From contig NC_064619.1 of assembly GCF_023898315.1 (NCBI RefSeq), forward strand, positions 371,520,150 to 371,584,149: a stretch of 64,000 bases of DNA, read 5' to 3'. Shown here one piece after another: positions 35,244-45,295 of the stretch (positions are counted from its first letter, which is position 1; every line of letters begins with the position of its first letter). A model generated the notes under the pieces. That model was not told the origin of the DNA and did not search any database. It saw only the letters and a list, made by a program, of their open reading frames with translations. The position numbers and the translations under genes are program-made. Source of the DNA: Schistocerca nitens (taxonomy: Eukaryota; Arthropoda; Insecta; Orthoptera; Acrididae).

Positions 35244-36076
35244 TCTCTTAGGTTGTTCGCAGTTGATGCTGTAATTTACCGTCTAGTAAGGTCATCCGAA
35301 GACCAGTATCAGTTGCAAAGTGATTCAGAAAAGATTGCTGTATGGTGTGGCAGGTGTCAATTGATGCTAAATAACGAAAAGTATGAGGTGATCCACATGA
35401 GTTCCAAAAGAAATCCGTTGGAATTTGATTACTCGATAAATAGTACAATTCTCAAGGCTGTCAATTCAACTAAGTACCTGGGTGTAAAAATTACAAACAA
35501 CTTCAGTTGGAAAGACCACATACATAATATTGTGGGGAAGGCGAGCCAAAGGTTGCGTTTCATTGGCAGGACACTTAGAAGATGCAACAAGTTCACGAAA
35601 GAGACAGCTTACACTACACTCGTTCGTCCTCTGTTAGAATATTGCTGCGCGGTGTGGGATCCTTACCAGGTGGGATGGACGGTGGACATAGAAAGGGTAC
35701 AAAAAAGGGCAGCTTGTTTTGTATTATCATGTAATAAGGAAGAGAGTGTGGCAGATATGACACGCGAGTTGGGATGGAAGTCATTAAAGCAAAGAAGTTT
35801 TTCGTCACGGTGAGATCTATTTACGAAATTTCAGTCACCAACTTTCTCTTCCAAATGCGAAAACATTTTGTTGAGCCCAACCTACATAGGTAGGAATGTT
35901 CATCAAAATAAAATAAGAGAAATCAGAGCTCGAGCAGAAAGGTTTAGGTGTTCATTTTTCCCGCGCGCTGTTCAGGAGTGGAATGGTAGAGAGATAGTAT
36001 GATTGTGGTTCGATGGACCCTCTGTCAAGCACTTGAATGTGAATTGCAGAGTAATCATGTAGATGTAGATGTAGAT

Positions 36077-36971
36077 CATCCTGATTTAAGTTCAGATAAT
36101 GACAATGTGAACTGCTACAGAGCTCTTTGATGAATTACTTGGAAAATGCCATAAATGGGTGCAAATGGATCCAGTAAATATCACCAGGAATATAGACAGA
36201 AAAATATCTGCACCATTAACCCAGCAGGGGTTTTAATTTCCCTCAGTGTATGTGGAAGGGTAATATACTCTGGACAAACCAAAGAATATACAACAATTTT
36301 CTTTTCGAATGGAAAAATGTGCATGGCCCAGCTTGCATTTGCAGTGAGACAATCCAGGATAGCCAACCCATTATGCAGTAGCTCACTTTAACACTGTATC
36401 TCAGGCAATGCAAAAGACTACCCGACACTGACACTGCATGTGTTGACTAGAAAGAGAAATTATATTTAATTTTTAAGGAGTGGTTCTCTGCCAATTGTTG
36501 TATCATGTCAGATATTTGCGTTCTAAGTTTGGCCTATTTTCATTAATACCATTGTTTTCCACTTGTCACATAATATATAATAATATCAAACAATGGAAAG
36601 TCCAGGATAGAATAAAAGTGTTACGAAAATGATAGATTTCTAATCACCTGCCTGTGACAATACACTGTATAGTAATACTCTATGCTCCACCATATACAAA
36701 ATAAATAACTGTTTAATATCACTACAGTATATAATAAGATAATGTCAGTCTAAGAGTGCAAAGCAAAAATTCAATATTGTGATCAAAGTAGGTTTCATAG
36801 GTTATCTATGAGCATTCATAATGCATTCTAGAACAAATGAAAAAACATCAGTAATCCAACTTCTAAATATAAGGAACTGGTCCAGAATAAAGTGAATTTT
36901 GTCACACCACATGGAAAGTATAAAATGAGAACTGAAAGACAGATTTTAAATAGGTATTATGTTAGACATAC
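36077..36971. other. intron sequence between LINE tail and anillin exon
   Basis: AT-rich, no recognisable element. It ends at the donor GTATGT of the exon at 36972-37127. Confidence 0.5.
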
Positions 36972-37127
36972 CCATGTCAAGTAATGTGGATTTATGAAAA
37001 TCTTCCTTTACTTTTAGTGCCAGATCACTTATGTAAATAGTTCCTTTTTCAAAACAAATATGAGTGTCTGCAGAATCTTCAAATTTTAAACGGTGAATTT
37101 CACCATAAGCAGCATTTCGTATGTGTG
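36972..37127 (-). CDS. anln: anillin-like gene, exon encoding start of the anillin-homology (C2-like) domain
   Basis: This is the most upstream exon found of an anillin-like cytokinesis scaffold, a protein that in animals links RhoA, septins, actin and membrane at the cleavage furrow. The minus strand reads a pyrimidine-rich acceptor ending TTTACAG, then 156 bases (two bases, 51 codons, one base), then donor GTATGT. The peptide includes KGTIYISDLALKVKEDF, which aligns by memory with the 'KGSVTLSEIRLPLKADF' stretch opening the vertebrate anillin C2-like region. Its last base plus the first two bases of the next exon make a Glu codon, so the phase fits the exon at 29374-29582. The preceding HIRNAAYGEIHRL looks like the end of the helical RhoA-binding part. 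There are no stops. Upstream exons are not recognised; a Penelope-like dimer starts 313 bases away. Confidence 0.85.
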
Positions 37128-37426
37128 CTGTAAAGAAAATAAGGAATCATGAATACAAAAAAATGTGTCTTTAATAATAATGCAGGAGCAATATCATTAA
37201 GTGAAGGACATTCCTTCTTTTTAATATTTTCATTCTGATATTCTATTAAAAATAATGAACACAGCTATTATTCACCATATTTAGTGACCACTTTAAAATG
37301 ATATGAATGAAATGATTATCACCAAAGGTTTTTACTAACAATCACCTTTTAATAGACAGCGAAATTAGAGATATAGAACAAAGGTAAGAATAAGCTGTTG
37401 TAATGGGCCACCCTCCTCTAACATTG
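37128..37426. other. intron sequence upstream of the anillin exon
   Basis: AT-rich, nothing recognised. It includes the polypyrimidine stretch of the acceptor at 37128. Confidence 0.5.
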
Positions 37427-37439
37427 TATTTTCTTTTAT
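37427..37439. repeat. left target-site duplication of the Penelope dimer
   Basis: TATTTTCTTTTAT, identical to 40067-40079. Confidence 0.9.
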
Positions 37440-37562
37440 GAATGTAATAGAGGGAAACATTCCACGTGGGAAAAATATATGTAAAAACAAAGATGATGTG
37501 ACTTACCAAACAAAAGCGCTGGCAGGTCGATAGACACACAAACATACACACAAAATTCTAGC

Positions 37563-37589
37563 TTTCGCAACCAACGGTTGCCTCGTCAG
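37563..37589 (-). ncRNA. hammerhead-like core, left Penelope arm (candidate)
   Basis: Same motif as 39950-39976 on the opposite strand, identical in the core and stem. Confidence 0.35.
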
Positions 37590-37866
37590 GAAAGAGGGAA
37601 GGAGAGGGAAAGACGAAAGGGTGTGGGTTTTAAGGGAGAGGGTAAGGAGTCATTCCAATCCTGGAAGCGGAAAGACTTACCTTAGGGGGAAAAAAAGGAC
37701 AGGTATACACTCGCACACACACACATATATCCATCCACACATATACAGACACAAGCAGACATATTTAAAGACAAAGGGTTTGGGCAGAGATGTCAGTCGA
37801 GGCGGAAGTGAAGAGGCAAAGATGATGTTGAATGACAGGTGAGGTATGAGTGGCGGCAACTTGAAA

Positions 37867-38517
37867 TTAGCAGAGATTGAGGCCTGGTGGGTAACGGGAA
37901 GAGAGGATATATTGAAGTGCAAGTACCCATCTCCGGAGTTCGGATAGGTTGGTGTTAGTGGGAAGTATCCAGATAACCCGGACAGTGTAACACCTTGCCA
38001 AGATTTGCTGGCCGCGCACCAAGGCATGTTTAGCCACAGGGTGATCCTCATTACCAACAAACACTGTCTGCCTGTGTCCATTCATGCGAATGGACAGTTT
38101 GTTGCTGGTCATTCCCACATAGAATGCGTCACAGTGTAGGCAGGTCAGTTGGTAAATCATGTGGGTGCTTTCACATGTGGCTCTGCCTTTGATCGTGTAC
38201 ACCTTCCGGGTTACAGGACTGGAGTAGGTGGTGGTGGTGGGAGGGTGCATGGGGCAGGTTTTACACTGGGGGCAGTTACAAGGGTAGGAGCCAGAGGGTA
38301 GGGAAGGTGGTTTGGGGATTTCATAGGGATGAACTAACAGGTTACGAAGCTTAGGTGGACGGTGGAAAGACACTCTTGGTGTCCGTTTGATGTGGAATGG
38401 GTGGCACCTGTCATAATGGAGGTACTGTTGCTTGTTGGTGGGTTTCACACGTCCGTCCACATCAAACCCACCAACAAGCAACAGTACCTCCATTATGACA
38501 GCTGCCACCCATTCCAC
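37867..38517 (-). pseudogene. Penelope-like GIY-YIG nuclease, left arm (RT fragment joined to nuclease)
   Basis: A frame of 216 codons crosses the palindrome centre. The element-derived part starts at VKPTNKQQYLHYDRCHPFHI (RT thumb) and jumps by deletion to RVSFHRPPKLRNLLVHPYEI. It then has a cysteine motif (CNCPQCKTCPMH) and the GIY-YIG domain: HMIYQLTCLHCDAFYVGMTS, then LSIRMNGHR, and HPVAKHAL. It ends in its own stop at LNLC. GIY-YIG nucleases of this type make the target nick for Penelope-like retrotransposition. With no RT core it cannot be autonomous. Confidence 0.85.
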
Positions 38518-38527
38518 ATCAAACGGT
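38382..38527. repeat. perfect-to-near-perfect palindrome at the dimer centre
   Basis: Arms of more than 60 bp (for example tgttgcttgttggtgggttt and its reverse complement) flank an 18-base spacer at 38446-38463. They could extrude as a cruciform hairpin. Confidence 0.9.
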
Positions 38528-38729
38528 CCCTTCCTACAGCCTAGGTCTTCGTGGCAAACGAATCTGCTCCAGTCTGGAATCTCTGAACCATTACATCAAC
38601 AACCTGACAACAGCTTTCGCATCCTGCAACTACCCTCCCAACCTGGTACAGAAGCAAATAACCAGAGCCACTTCCTCATCCCCTCAAACCCAGAACCTCC
38701 CACAGAAGAACCACAAAAGTGCCCCACTT

Positions 38730-39359
38730 GTGACAGGATACTTTCCGGGACTGGACCAGAACCTGAATGTGGCTCTCCAGCAGGGATACGACTTCCTCAA
38801 ATCCTGCCCTGAAATGAGATCCATCCTTCATGAAATCCTCCCCACACCACCAAGAGTGTCTTTCCGCCGTCCACCTAACCTTCATAACCTGTTAGTTCAT
38901 CCCTATGAAATCCCCAAACCACCTTCCCTACCCTCTGGCTCCTACCCTTGTAACTGCCCCCGGTGTAAAACCTGCCCCATGCACCCTCCCACCACCACCT
39001 ACTCCAGTCCTGTAACCCGGAAGGTGTACACGATCAAAGGCAGAGCCACGTGTGAAAGCACCCACATGATTTACCAACTGACCGGCCTACACTGTGATGC
39101 ATTCTGTGTGGGAATGACCAGCAACAAACTGTCCATTCGCATGAATGGACACAGGAAGATAGTGTTTGTTGGTAATGAGGATCACCCTGTGGCTAAACAT
39201 GCCTTGGTGCACGGCCAGCACATCTTGGCGCAGTGTTACACCGTCCGGGTTATCTGGATACTTCCCACTAACACCAACCTATCCGAACTCCGGAGATGGG
39301 AACTTGCTCTTCAATATATCCTCTCTTCCTGTTACCCACCAGGCCTCAATCTCTGCTAA
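38730..39359 (+). pseudogene. Penelope-like GIY-YIG nuclease, right arm
   Basis: 209 open codons from a Met inside the RT-nuclease linker (MTGYFPGLDQNLNVALQQGY) through RVSFRRPPNLHNLLVHPYEI, CNCPRCKTCPMH and the GIY-YIG domain (MIYQLTGLHCDAFCVGMTSN, LSIRMNGHRK) to the stop after LNLC. The YIG position reads FCVG here against FYVG in the left arm, a likely loss of a conserved Tyr. The upstream linker from 38525 is in the same element but out of this frame in part. Confidence 0.85.
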
Positions 39360-39474
39360 TTTCAAGTTGCCGCCACTCATACCTCACCTGTCATTCAACA
39401 ACATCTTTGCCTCTGCACTTCCGCCTCGACTGACATCTCTGCCCAAACTCTTTGTCTTTGAATATGTCTGCTGT

Positions 39475-39833
39475 GAGCGTGAGCGTGAGCGTGAGCGTGA
39501 GCGTGAGCGTGAGCGTGAGCGTGAGCGTGAGCGTGAGCGTGAGCGTGAGCGTGAGCGTGAGCGTGAGCGTGAGCGTGAGCGTGAGCGTGAGCGTGAGCGT
39601 GAGCGTGAGCGTGAGCGTGAGCGTGAGCGTGAGCGTGAGCGTGAGCGTGAGCGTGAGCGTGAGCGTGAGCGTGAGCGTGAGCGTGAGCGTGAGCGTGAGC
39701 GTGAGCGTGAGCGTGAGCGTGAGCGTGAGCGTGAGCGTGAGCGTGAGCGTGAGCGTGAGCGTGAGCGTGAGCGTGAGCGTGAGCGTGAGCGTGAGCGTGA
39801 GCGTGAGCGTGAGCGTGTGCGTGAGCGTGTGCG
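39475..39833. repeat. (GAGCGT)n hexamer, about 57 copies
   Basis: A perfect GAGCGT array from 39475 to about 39816, then GTGC-containing variants. It sits in the 3' untranslated part of the right Penelope arm. The left arm has a short CA/TA-rich tract at the equivalent place (about 37705-37760). ORFs with Ser-Val, Glu-Arg and Leu-Thr repeats here are artefacts. Confidence 0.97.
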
Positions 39834-39949
39834 CTACCTGTCCTTTTTTCCCCCTAAGGTAAGTCGTTCCGCTCCCGGGATTGGAATGACTCCTTACCCT
39901 CTCCCTTAAAACCCACATCCTTTTGTCTTTCCCTCTCCTTCCCTCTTTC

Positions 39950-39976
39950 CTGACGAGGCAACCGTTGGTTGCGAAA
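39950..39976 (+). ncRNA. hammerhead-like core, right Penelope arm (candidate)
   Basis: CTGACGA, a six-pair stem (GCAACC with GGTTGC, loop GTT), then GAAA. This is the CUGANGA-stem II-GAAA layout of a hammerhead ribozyme, and Penelope-like elements are known to carry hammerheads. One G is unpaired at the stem base, and I could not place a convincing stem III or NUH cleavage site. Treat it as a candidate only. Confidence 0.35.
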
Positions 39977-40066
39977 GCTAGAATTTTGTGTGTAAGTTTG
40001 TGTGTCTATCGACCTGCCAGCACTTTCGTTTGGTAAGTCACATCATCTTTGTTTTTACGTATATTA

Positions 40067-40079
40067 TATTTTCTTTTAT
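40067..40079. repeat. right target-site duplication of the Penelope dimer
   Basis: TATTTTCTTTTAT, identical to 37427-37439. Confidence 0.9.
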
Positions 40080-40268
40080 AGAAATAACTGATACCATGTA
40101 TGTATCAGTTCTTGGATAGGTGAATATTACATCAGCTGTCTAACTGAATGAACTTCATGCGATTTTGCATACGGTGTGTTATGTTTCAGGCTAAAATATG
40201 TAAAAAGAAATTAATTTGTTAGTGCTCTGTATGTACAAAATGAGGTAGCTAAAACATAGTTTGGTATA

Positions 40269-41822
40269 TTGAGCATTTCGATGCCAAAAGTGACATTCAA
40301 GATGGCGGCGATTGAGAAGTTTAGTGAATTTGTTCCTCCAGTTATTTCGAATTTTCAAATGTTATCCGGCATCAATAGCAAGAAGATGATCAACAAAAGT
40401 GCTTCGCAAAGTTTCAAGTGTAGTGCCACACAAAAAACCTGCAGTGAAAAATCATCCAAATCAAAATGTAAGTGTGTAACATGTGAAGTCCATCCTGACA
40501 AATCAAAACTAGTTGAAACTATTAATTCGTTGCAAGAAATTGTGCGCAGATCCTTGGCAGAAAACAGAGTGTTAGCTGATAGACTCAAATGTCTTGAAAA
40601 TGATCATGGAAAACTAAAAACCGCCGAGCAGGGCGTAAGTGAATTCGACAGAAATAAAGTGTACACAGTAACCGATGATTCCGTCGCCATTTCAAGTTTT
40701 CAAACACATTCTGGGTGTACCGGTAACGCAAACCATTGCGCAATCATTTTGTCGTCTTTAGTAATAAATTCTCCTGCCGTGCTCCAAAAAATGGTAGGCC
40801 TATCTACAAAAGTTTAGATCGTGCACCATCTGAAAGAAAAGCCTGTTATTAAGCAAAATGTGGAACCTACACAACAGAGTCTGTGTAAAATAACGTGTGC
40901 AGGTATCGTAAATAGTGTATCTTCTTCAGTAATAGCTCAAAAAAACAAATTCGATATCCTACTACAAAACTGTGGTCATTGTGAAAAACAAACTTCTGCT
41001 GCATACAGTAAATTTGCTCCCAAGTCCGCAAAGTTAACACAGGTTCATAGTTATCAAAAAAGGTTACCGAATGTGCAAAAACAGAATATATCTACACAGC
41101 AAAAACACGTTTCAAAACCTTCTAGCCCCAAAACTGTGATAAACAAAAAAATTTGTGTGCTTGGTGACAGTCATGGATGTGGAATTTCATCACTATTGAA
41201 AGATAAATGTAATTTAATGGTAACAGGTTTTGTGAAGCCAGGAGCACAGTTTTGTGAGGTAAATAAACTAACAAACTCTACTGATGTATCTCACTTAAGT
41301 AATTGTGATTTTGTCGTGCTGCTAGGTGGTTCAAACGATATATATAGGAATGAAACAAAAGGGTTTGCAAAAGAAATGAAGGAATGCTTAAACAACCTAT
41401 TACATACAAATGTACTCATTGTTAACATTCCTCATCGTTATGATTTGCCTTCCTGGTCCTGTGTCAACCAAGAAATTTACATTGCAAACAAACTGATATC
41501 AGAAATATGTTCTACATTTCATAACATAGAGATAATTGATACATACAATTTAGGAAGAAGATTTCATACAGCTCATGGGCTACATTTAAATGTGTTAGGA
41601 AAAGACCAAATAGTAGAAAAACTCCGAAATCATATCCTGAAGAAATCAGCCCCAAGTATCAAGATCGCCAAACAACCACAAATTACAAAATTGTTTAGGC
41701 CAAAAACAGAAGCTTTGATGGAAGCAGAACTGTGTCAACCACTCAAAACCATCTCCACTACTGAAAATTGCATGCAAGAAGCCACACACAAAAATAAAAT
41801 CTCTGCCAATTTTTTAGGGTAA
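40269..41822 (+). pseudogene. CR1-like LINE ORF1 with coiled coil and SGNH esterase
   Basis: One frame of 517 codons interrupted by a single TAG at 40815-40817. The N-terminus has a Cys-rich patch (KCKCVTCEVH, residue ~75) and then a leucine-rich coiled coil (ETINSLQEIVRRSLAENRVL). The esterase domain starts near residue 295: ICVLGDSHGCG (block I, Ser), FVVLLGGSNDIY (block III, Asn), and AHGLHLNVLGK (block V, His). The catalytic Ser, Gly/Asn and His blocks are all present. Known CR1 ORF1s pair RNA binding with such an esterase of unclear role. Without the stop it would look complete. Confidence 0.88.
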
Positions 41823-41867
41823 GTGCTGTGTCAGAAATACCTTTAGAAAAGAAAAGAAATTAAACCC

Positions 41868-44774
41868 TTAACTGAAAAGTCACAAAGTCCATCATTTCTT
41901 GTATTACACCATAATGTCCAGTCATTCAGAAATAAGATTCAAATGCTGGAAGTGTTACTTCAGTCTCAAATAAATCCAGATGTAACATGTATTACCGAAC
42001 ACTGGCTGTTTAAAGAAGAAATTCAGTCAACCTCTATTCCAAGGTACTCATTAACAAGCTTTTATTGTAGGAATTTCTCCACACATGGTGGTACTGCTAT
42101 ATTTGTAAAGGACCAGATAAAATTCATTGAGGTAGGCCTAAATGAACAGATTGCACTATCTGAAGATAAGGAATTTGAGCTTTCTATGGTTAAGCTGCCT
42201 GAACTAAACTATATAATTATAAATGTATAAAGAGCACCAAATAGTAATATTCCAAATTTTATGACCAAATTAGAAGTTCTGCTGAATACTGTCAGCTCAT
42301 TAAATATGAGAATAATACTTTGTGGCGATTTTAACATTGATTTATCAAAAAACAGTAATGCTAAACTTGATTTGTTAAACATGACCAAATCCTTTAATAT
42401 GATCCCCACAAGACACTCTCCAACAAGATCAACAGAGCATACTGAATCAATAATTGATCAAATCTTCGTAACTGATACTGGTTACAAATTCACTGGCGAA
42501 GTACTGAGCATGGGGTACAGTGATCATGATGCTCAGCTACTGAGCATTGACATGGAAAATAGTAAAATCAGCCCCAAAAAAGTATTTCAAAGAAGTAACT
42601 TTTCAGGTGACAATATTAGGATTTTTAACTTCCTATTAGCTAAGGAAAATTGGGACAGTGTTTACATCCAAACAACTGTTGATAATATGTTCTTAAGATT
42701 CCATAACACTTTCCTTTATTACTTTAATACAGCATTTCCTTTTGAAACAAAAACTTCAAGCAATCAAAATAGAAAGTCGTGGGTAACAAAAGGAATCAAA
42801 ATTTCTAGTGAGAGAAATAGATTTCTCCAATATTGCTCCAAAACATACATAGTCACTGAAGAATTTTCTGACTATTGTAAAGCCTACAAAAAAACTTATC
42901 TTAGAGTGATTAGACAGGCAAAACTTTTATGGAATGACAATTTCATAAGAAACTCTTCAAACAAAATGAAAGCTATGTGGAAAGTTATTAAAAAAGAAAC
43001 TTGTAGTTCAACACCAAAAAGGGAAAACATTTCTCTAACACTTAATGACTCTAAGGTCACAGATCCATACACAGTTGTAAACAATTTCAATGAATATTTC
43101 ACCTCACTAACAGAAGATCTCATTCAGGAAAACTGCAAGGTATTGTTCTTCAATTCCACCAATACGTCAAACAGCACTAATGCTACAATGTTTGTTTATG
43201 AAACAAACCCTGATGAAATTAGGAACATAATAAAATTGTTACCCAATAAAATCTCTAGTGGCTATGATGAAGTACCTGACCTCATATTAAAGGTGTGTGC
43301 CCCCCATATAGTAAAGCCATTATCAACCATCTACAACCAATCATTAAAAACTGGCATTTTTCCAGATGCTCTCAAAATAGCTAAAGTCTCACCATTACTA
43401 AAGAAAGGTTCCCCTGATTTAGTATCCAATTATAGACCATTATCCATATTAAGAATCTTTTCAAAAAATCCTGGAAAAACTTTATGACAGGCTTATAAAT
43501 TTCATAAAAAACTACGCACCAATCAGCATTCAACAACATGGTTTTAGTAAATCTTTATCCACCCAGACAGCAATTTTTGAACTGTTGGACCACATACTGA
43601 AATCAATTGACCAACATAATATAGCTGCAGGTATCTTCTTAGATCTCTCTAAAGCCTTTGACATACTAGATCATAAAATACTGCTTGCTAAATTGGAAAG
43701 AAGAGGAATAAGAGGTGTGGATCACAACTGGCTATGCTCTTACCTACAAAACCGCAGACAGAAGGTATCACTTCAATACTATATTAATGTACAGAATAAA
43801 ATAAATAACACAGTTTTCCTCTCGGAGGAAAGAACAATAAGATATGGTGTTCCCCAGGGTTCTGTTCTAGGGCCATTACTTTTCCTCATTTACATAGATG
43901 ATCTTGTTGAACGTATGAGCCCACAAAAAACTATCCTGTTTGCTGATGATACAAGCATAGTGTTGACTGGATCTAGCCCTGAATCCCTTCAGACAATATC
44001 TGATAACTCTATGAAAAAACTTTGAGTGGTTTAACAAAAATGGCCTAATTGTTAATAGTGGGAAAACTGTATGTATCAACTTCCATCTAATTCCCACATC
44101 CAATCAAAAAACTATCCAAGTAAAGTTAAATAATGATAAAATTGAAAATGTAAATGCAACAAAATTTTTGGGTCTATGGGTCCAACAAAATTTAAAATGG
44201 GACACACATACAAACAACTTATCAAAGAAACTCTCATCATTGTGCTATGGACTAAGAATACTAAAATCTACTACAAGTAAATCCACACTAATGCAAGCAT
44301 ACCATCCGCAGTTCCACTGATCGCTCCGCTATGGAATCATCTTTTGGGGAAATTCAACTCACAGCACAAATATATTTAAACTACAAAAAAGAGCATTGAG
44401 GATAATCTGTGGCCTCAAAAAGCTGGAATACTGTAAATGTCAATTTATAAAACAATGTTCTAAGCATCCCATCCCTATTCATTCAAGAAACAATCCTATT
44501 CACCAGGGAATACCTCTCAAGAACAGGCAAATTAATCCAAAACAATGATATACACGCTCATTATACCAGAGGGCATCAAATTTTTTCAAGGACATCATCA
44601 TACCAAAAATATATAACTCATCTGGGTGTCGTATTACACAATAAAATTCCAGAACAAATAAAAACTGCTCCAGATCCAATATTTAAAAATAAACTAAAAG
44701 CATTTCTGACAAAGTACTGTTTCTATTCAGTACAAGAATTCCAGGAAATGAAAAATTATAAAGTTCCTTTGTAA
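41868..44774 (+). pseudogene. CR1-like LINE ORF2 (APE endonuclease and RT)
   Basis: Endonuclease: FLVLHHNVQSFRNKI, ITEHWLF, RIILCGDFNIDLSKN and MGYSDHDAQLL are visible. A TAA at 42228-42230 replaces the expected Tyr in 'NVYRAPNSN'. RT: LLPNKISSGYDEVPDLILKV, SNYRPLSILRIF, FLDLSKAFDILDHKILLAKL, YGVPQGSVLGPLLFLIYIDD and LFADDTSIV, so the catalytic FADD is intact. Frame changes occur near 43470, at an A-run, and near 44018. The C-terminus ends near 44774 (EFQEMKNYKVPL). About four lesions in nearly 3 kb. Confidence 0.87.
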
Positions 44775-45295
44775 AATACTGCGATTAGAGTAAAACATTC
44801 TGTAGGCAAAATAATAACCTAATTTCTACTATACACAACTATGTTTCAGTTTCACTTGCCCAAATTTTTTAACTCGCTTTTTGAATGTACAAGTACACAT
44901 TCTATTAGTATTAAAACTTAATTGTCTGTGAAATCTCAATGTTAATTTCATGTTTAATGTAGTTTTTAAATGACATTGTCCTTCTGTTGTGTTTCCAGTT
45001 GACATTTTCACTATTCTGTAATCTCAGTGATTATTTGTGTAAATTTAAAGTAGCACTACATTGCCTACATGTTTCTTAGTTCCCCATGTAAATTGTTTGT
45101 ATTCTCTGTATGTGAAGTTACTATATTCATCAATGAACAATTTTGTGTACATTTTTTTAAATGGCAGTCCATTGCCTATTTTTTTTTTCTCCAAACTACA
45201 TAATTGTTAAGAAAAATGACTTGTCCTATATCATGTGTACTTTGTACAATATGTGATCCACAGGATAAATAAATAAATAAATACAAATACAATAC

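Larger units (their letters stand above)
30992..35813 (+). pseudogene. RT-coding region of the GTAGAT-tailed LINE
   Basis: Endonuclease end at 30992-31246, then from about 31387 one frame runs through the RT (SNYRPILLASICSRVLEH, FLDFRKAFDTVPHK, GVPQGSVLGPLLFLIYINDL) to the insert at 32454. It carries at least three in-frame stops (near 31843, 31872 and 32233). After the insert the RT resumes (35244 on) with FAVDAVIYR, where FADD is expected, so the second catalytic-motif residue has changed to Val. The C-terminal thumb region runs to 35813 (KYLGVKITNNFSWKDHI). It is dead. Confidence 0.85.
30985..36076 (+). mobile_element. CR1/L2-type LINE, 5'-truncated, split by another LINE
   Basis: It opens inside the endonuclease (DTGISDHKVVVARL near 31090-31140), then RT, and ends in a (GTAGAT)3 tail at 36059-36076. 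Removing the insert at 32454-35243 restores continuity at the RT catalytic motif. It lies in the anillin intron in opposite orientation to the gene. Its 5' edge and target duplication are uncertain. Clade assignment within the CR1/L2/Jockey group is tentative. Confidence 0.85.
37440..40066. mobile_element. Penelope-like element, head-to-head inverted dimer
   Basis: The left arm (37440-38445) runs on the minus strand and the right arm (38464-40066) on the plus strand, with an 18-base spacer. Both 3' ends face outward and share one 13-bp target duplication, so the pair behaves as one insertion. Both arms begin at the same RT thumb point (KPTNKQQYLHY) and lack the RT core. The left arm lacks about 300 bp of the RT-nuclease linker present in the right arm. 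The right arm carries a 57-copy hexamer where the left has CA-rich sequence. Penelope-like elements are known for tandem and inverted terminal arrangements; this one sits just outside an anillin exon. Confidence 0.9.
40180..45295 (+). mobile_element. nearly full-length CR1-like LINE with esterase ORF1
   Basis: Two ORFs in order: ORF1 with an SGNH esterase domain (40269-41822) and ORF2 with endonuclease and RT (about 41868-44774). A 490-bp 3' region follows, ending in an AAATA/AATA simple tail at about 45267-45290. An esterase in ORF1 is a known CR1-clade trait. The 5' edge lies somewhere between the Penelope target duplication (40079) and 40268. Few lesions are present, so the copy is fairly young. 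Confidence 0.88.

Noticed and set aside
38432-38812. Plus-strand ORF of 126 codons at the Penelope dimer centre
   Set aside because: Wrong frame of the RT-nuclease linker. The element frame gives the KPTNKQQYLHY and LNVALQQGY readings.
39166-39918. Glu-Arg, Ser-Val and Leu-Thr repeat proteins
   Set aside because: Translations of the GAGCGT hexamer in several frames.
40821-41822. Host SGNH hydrolase gene
   Set aside because: It is in frame with the upstream coiled-coil part and followed by an RT ORF; it is LINE ORF1.
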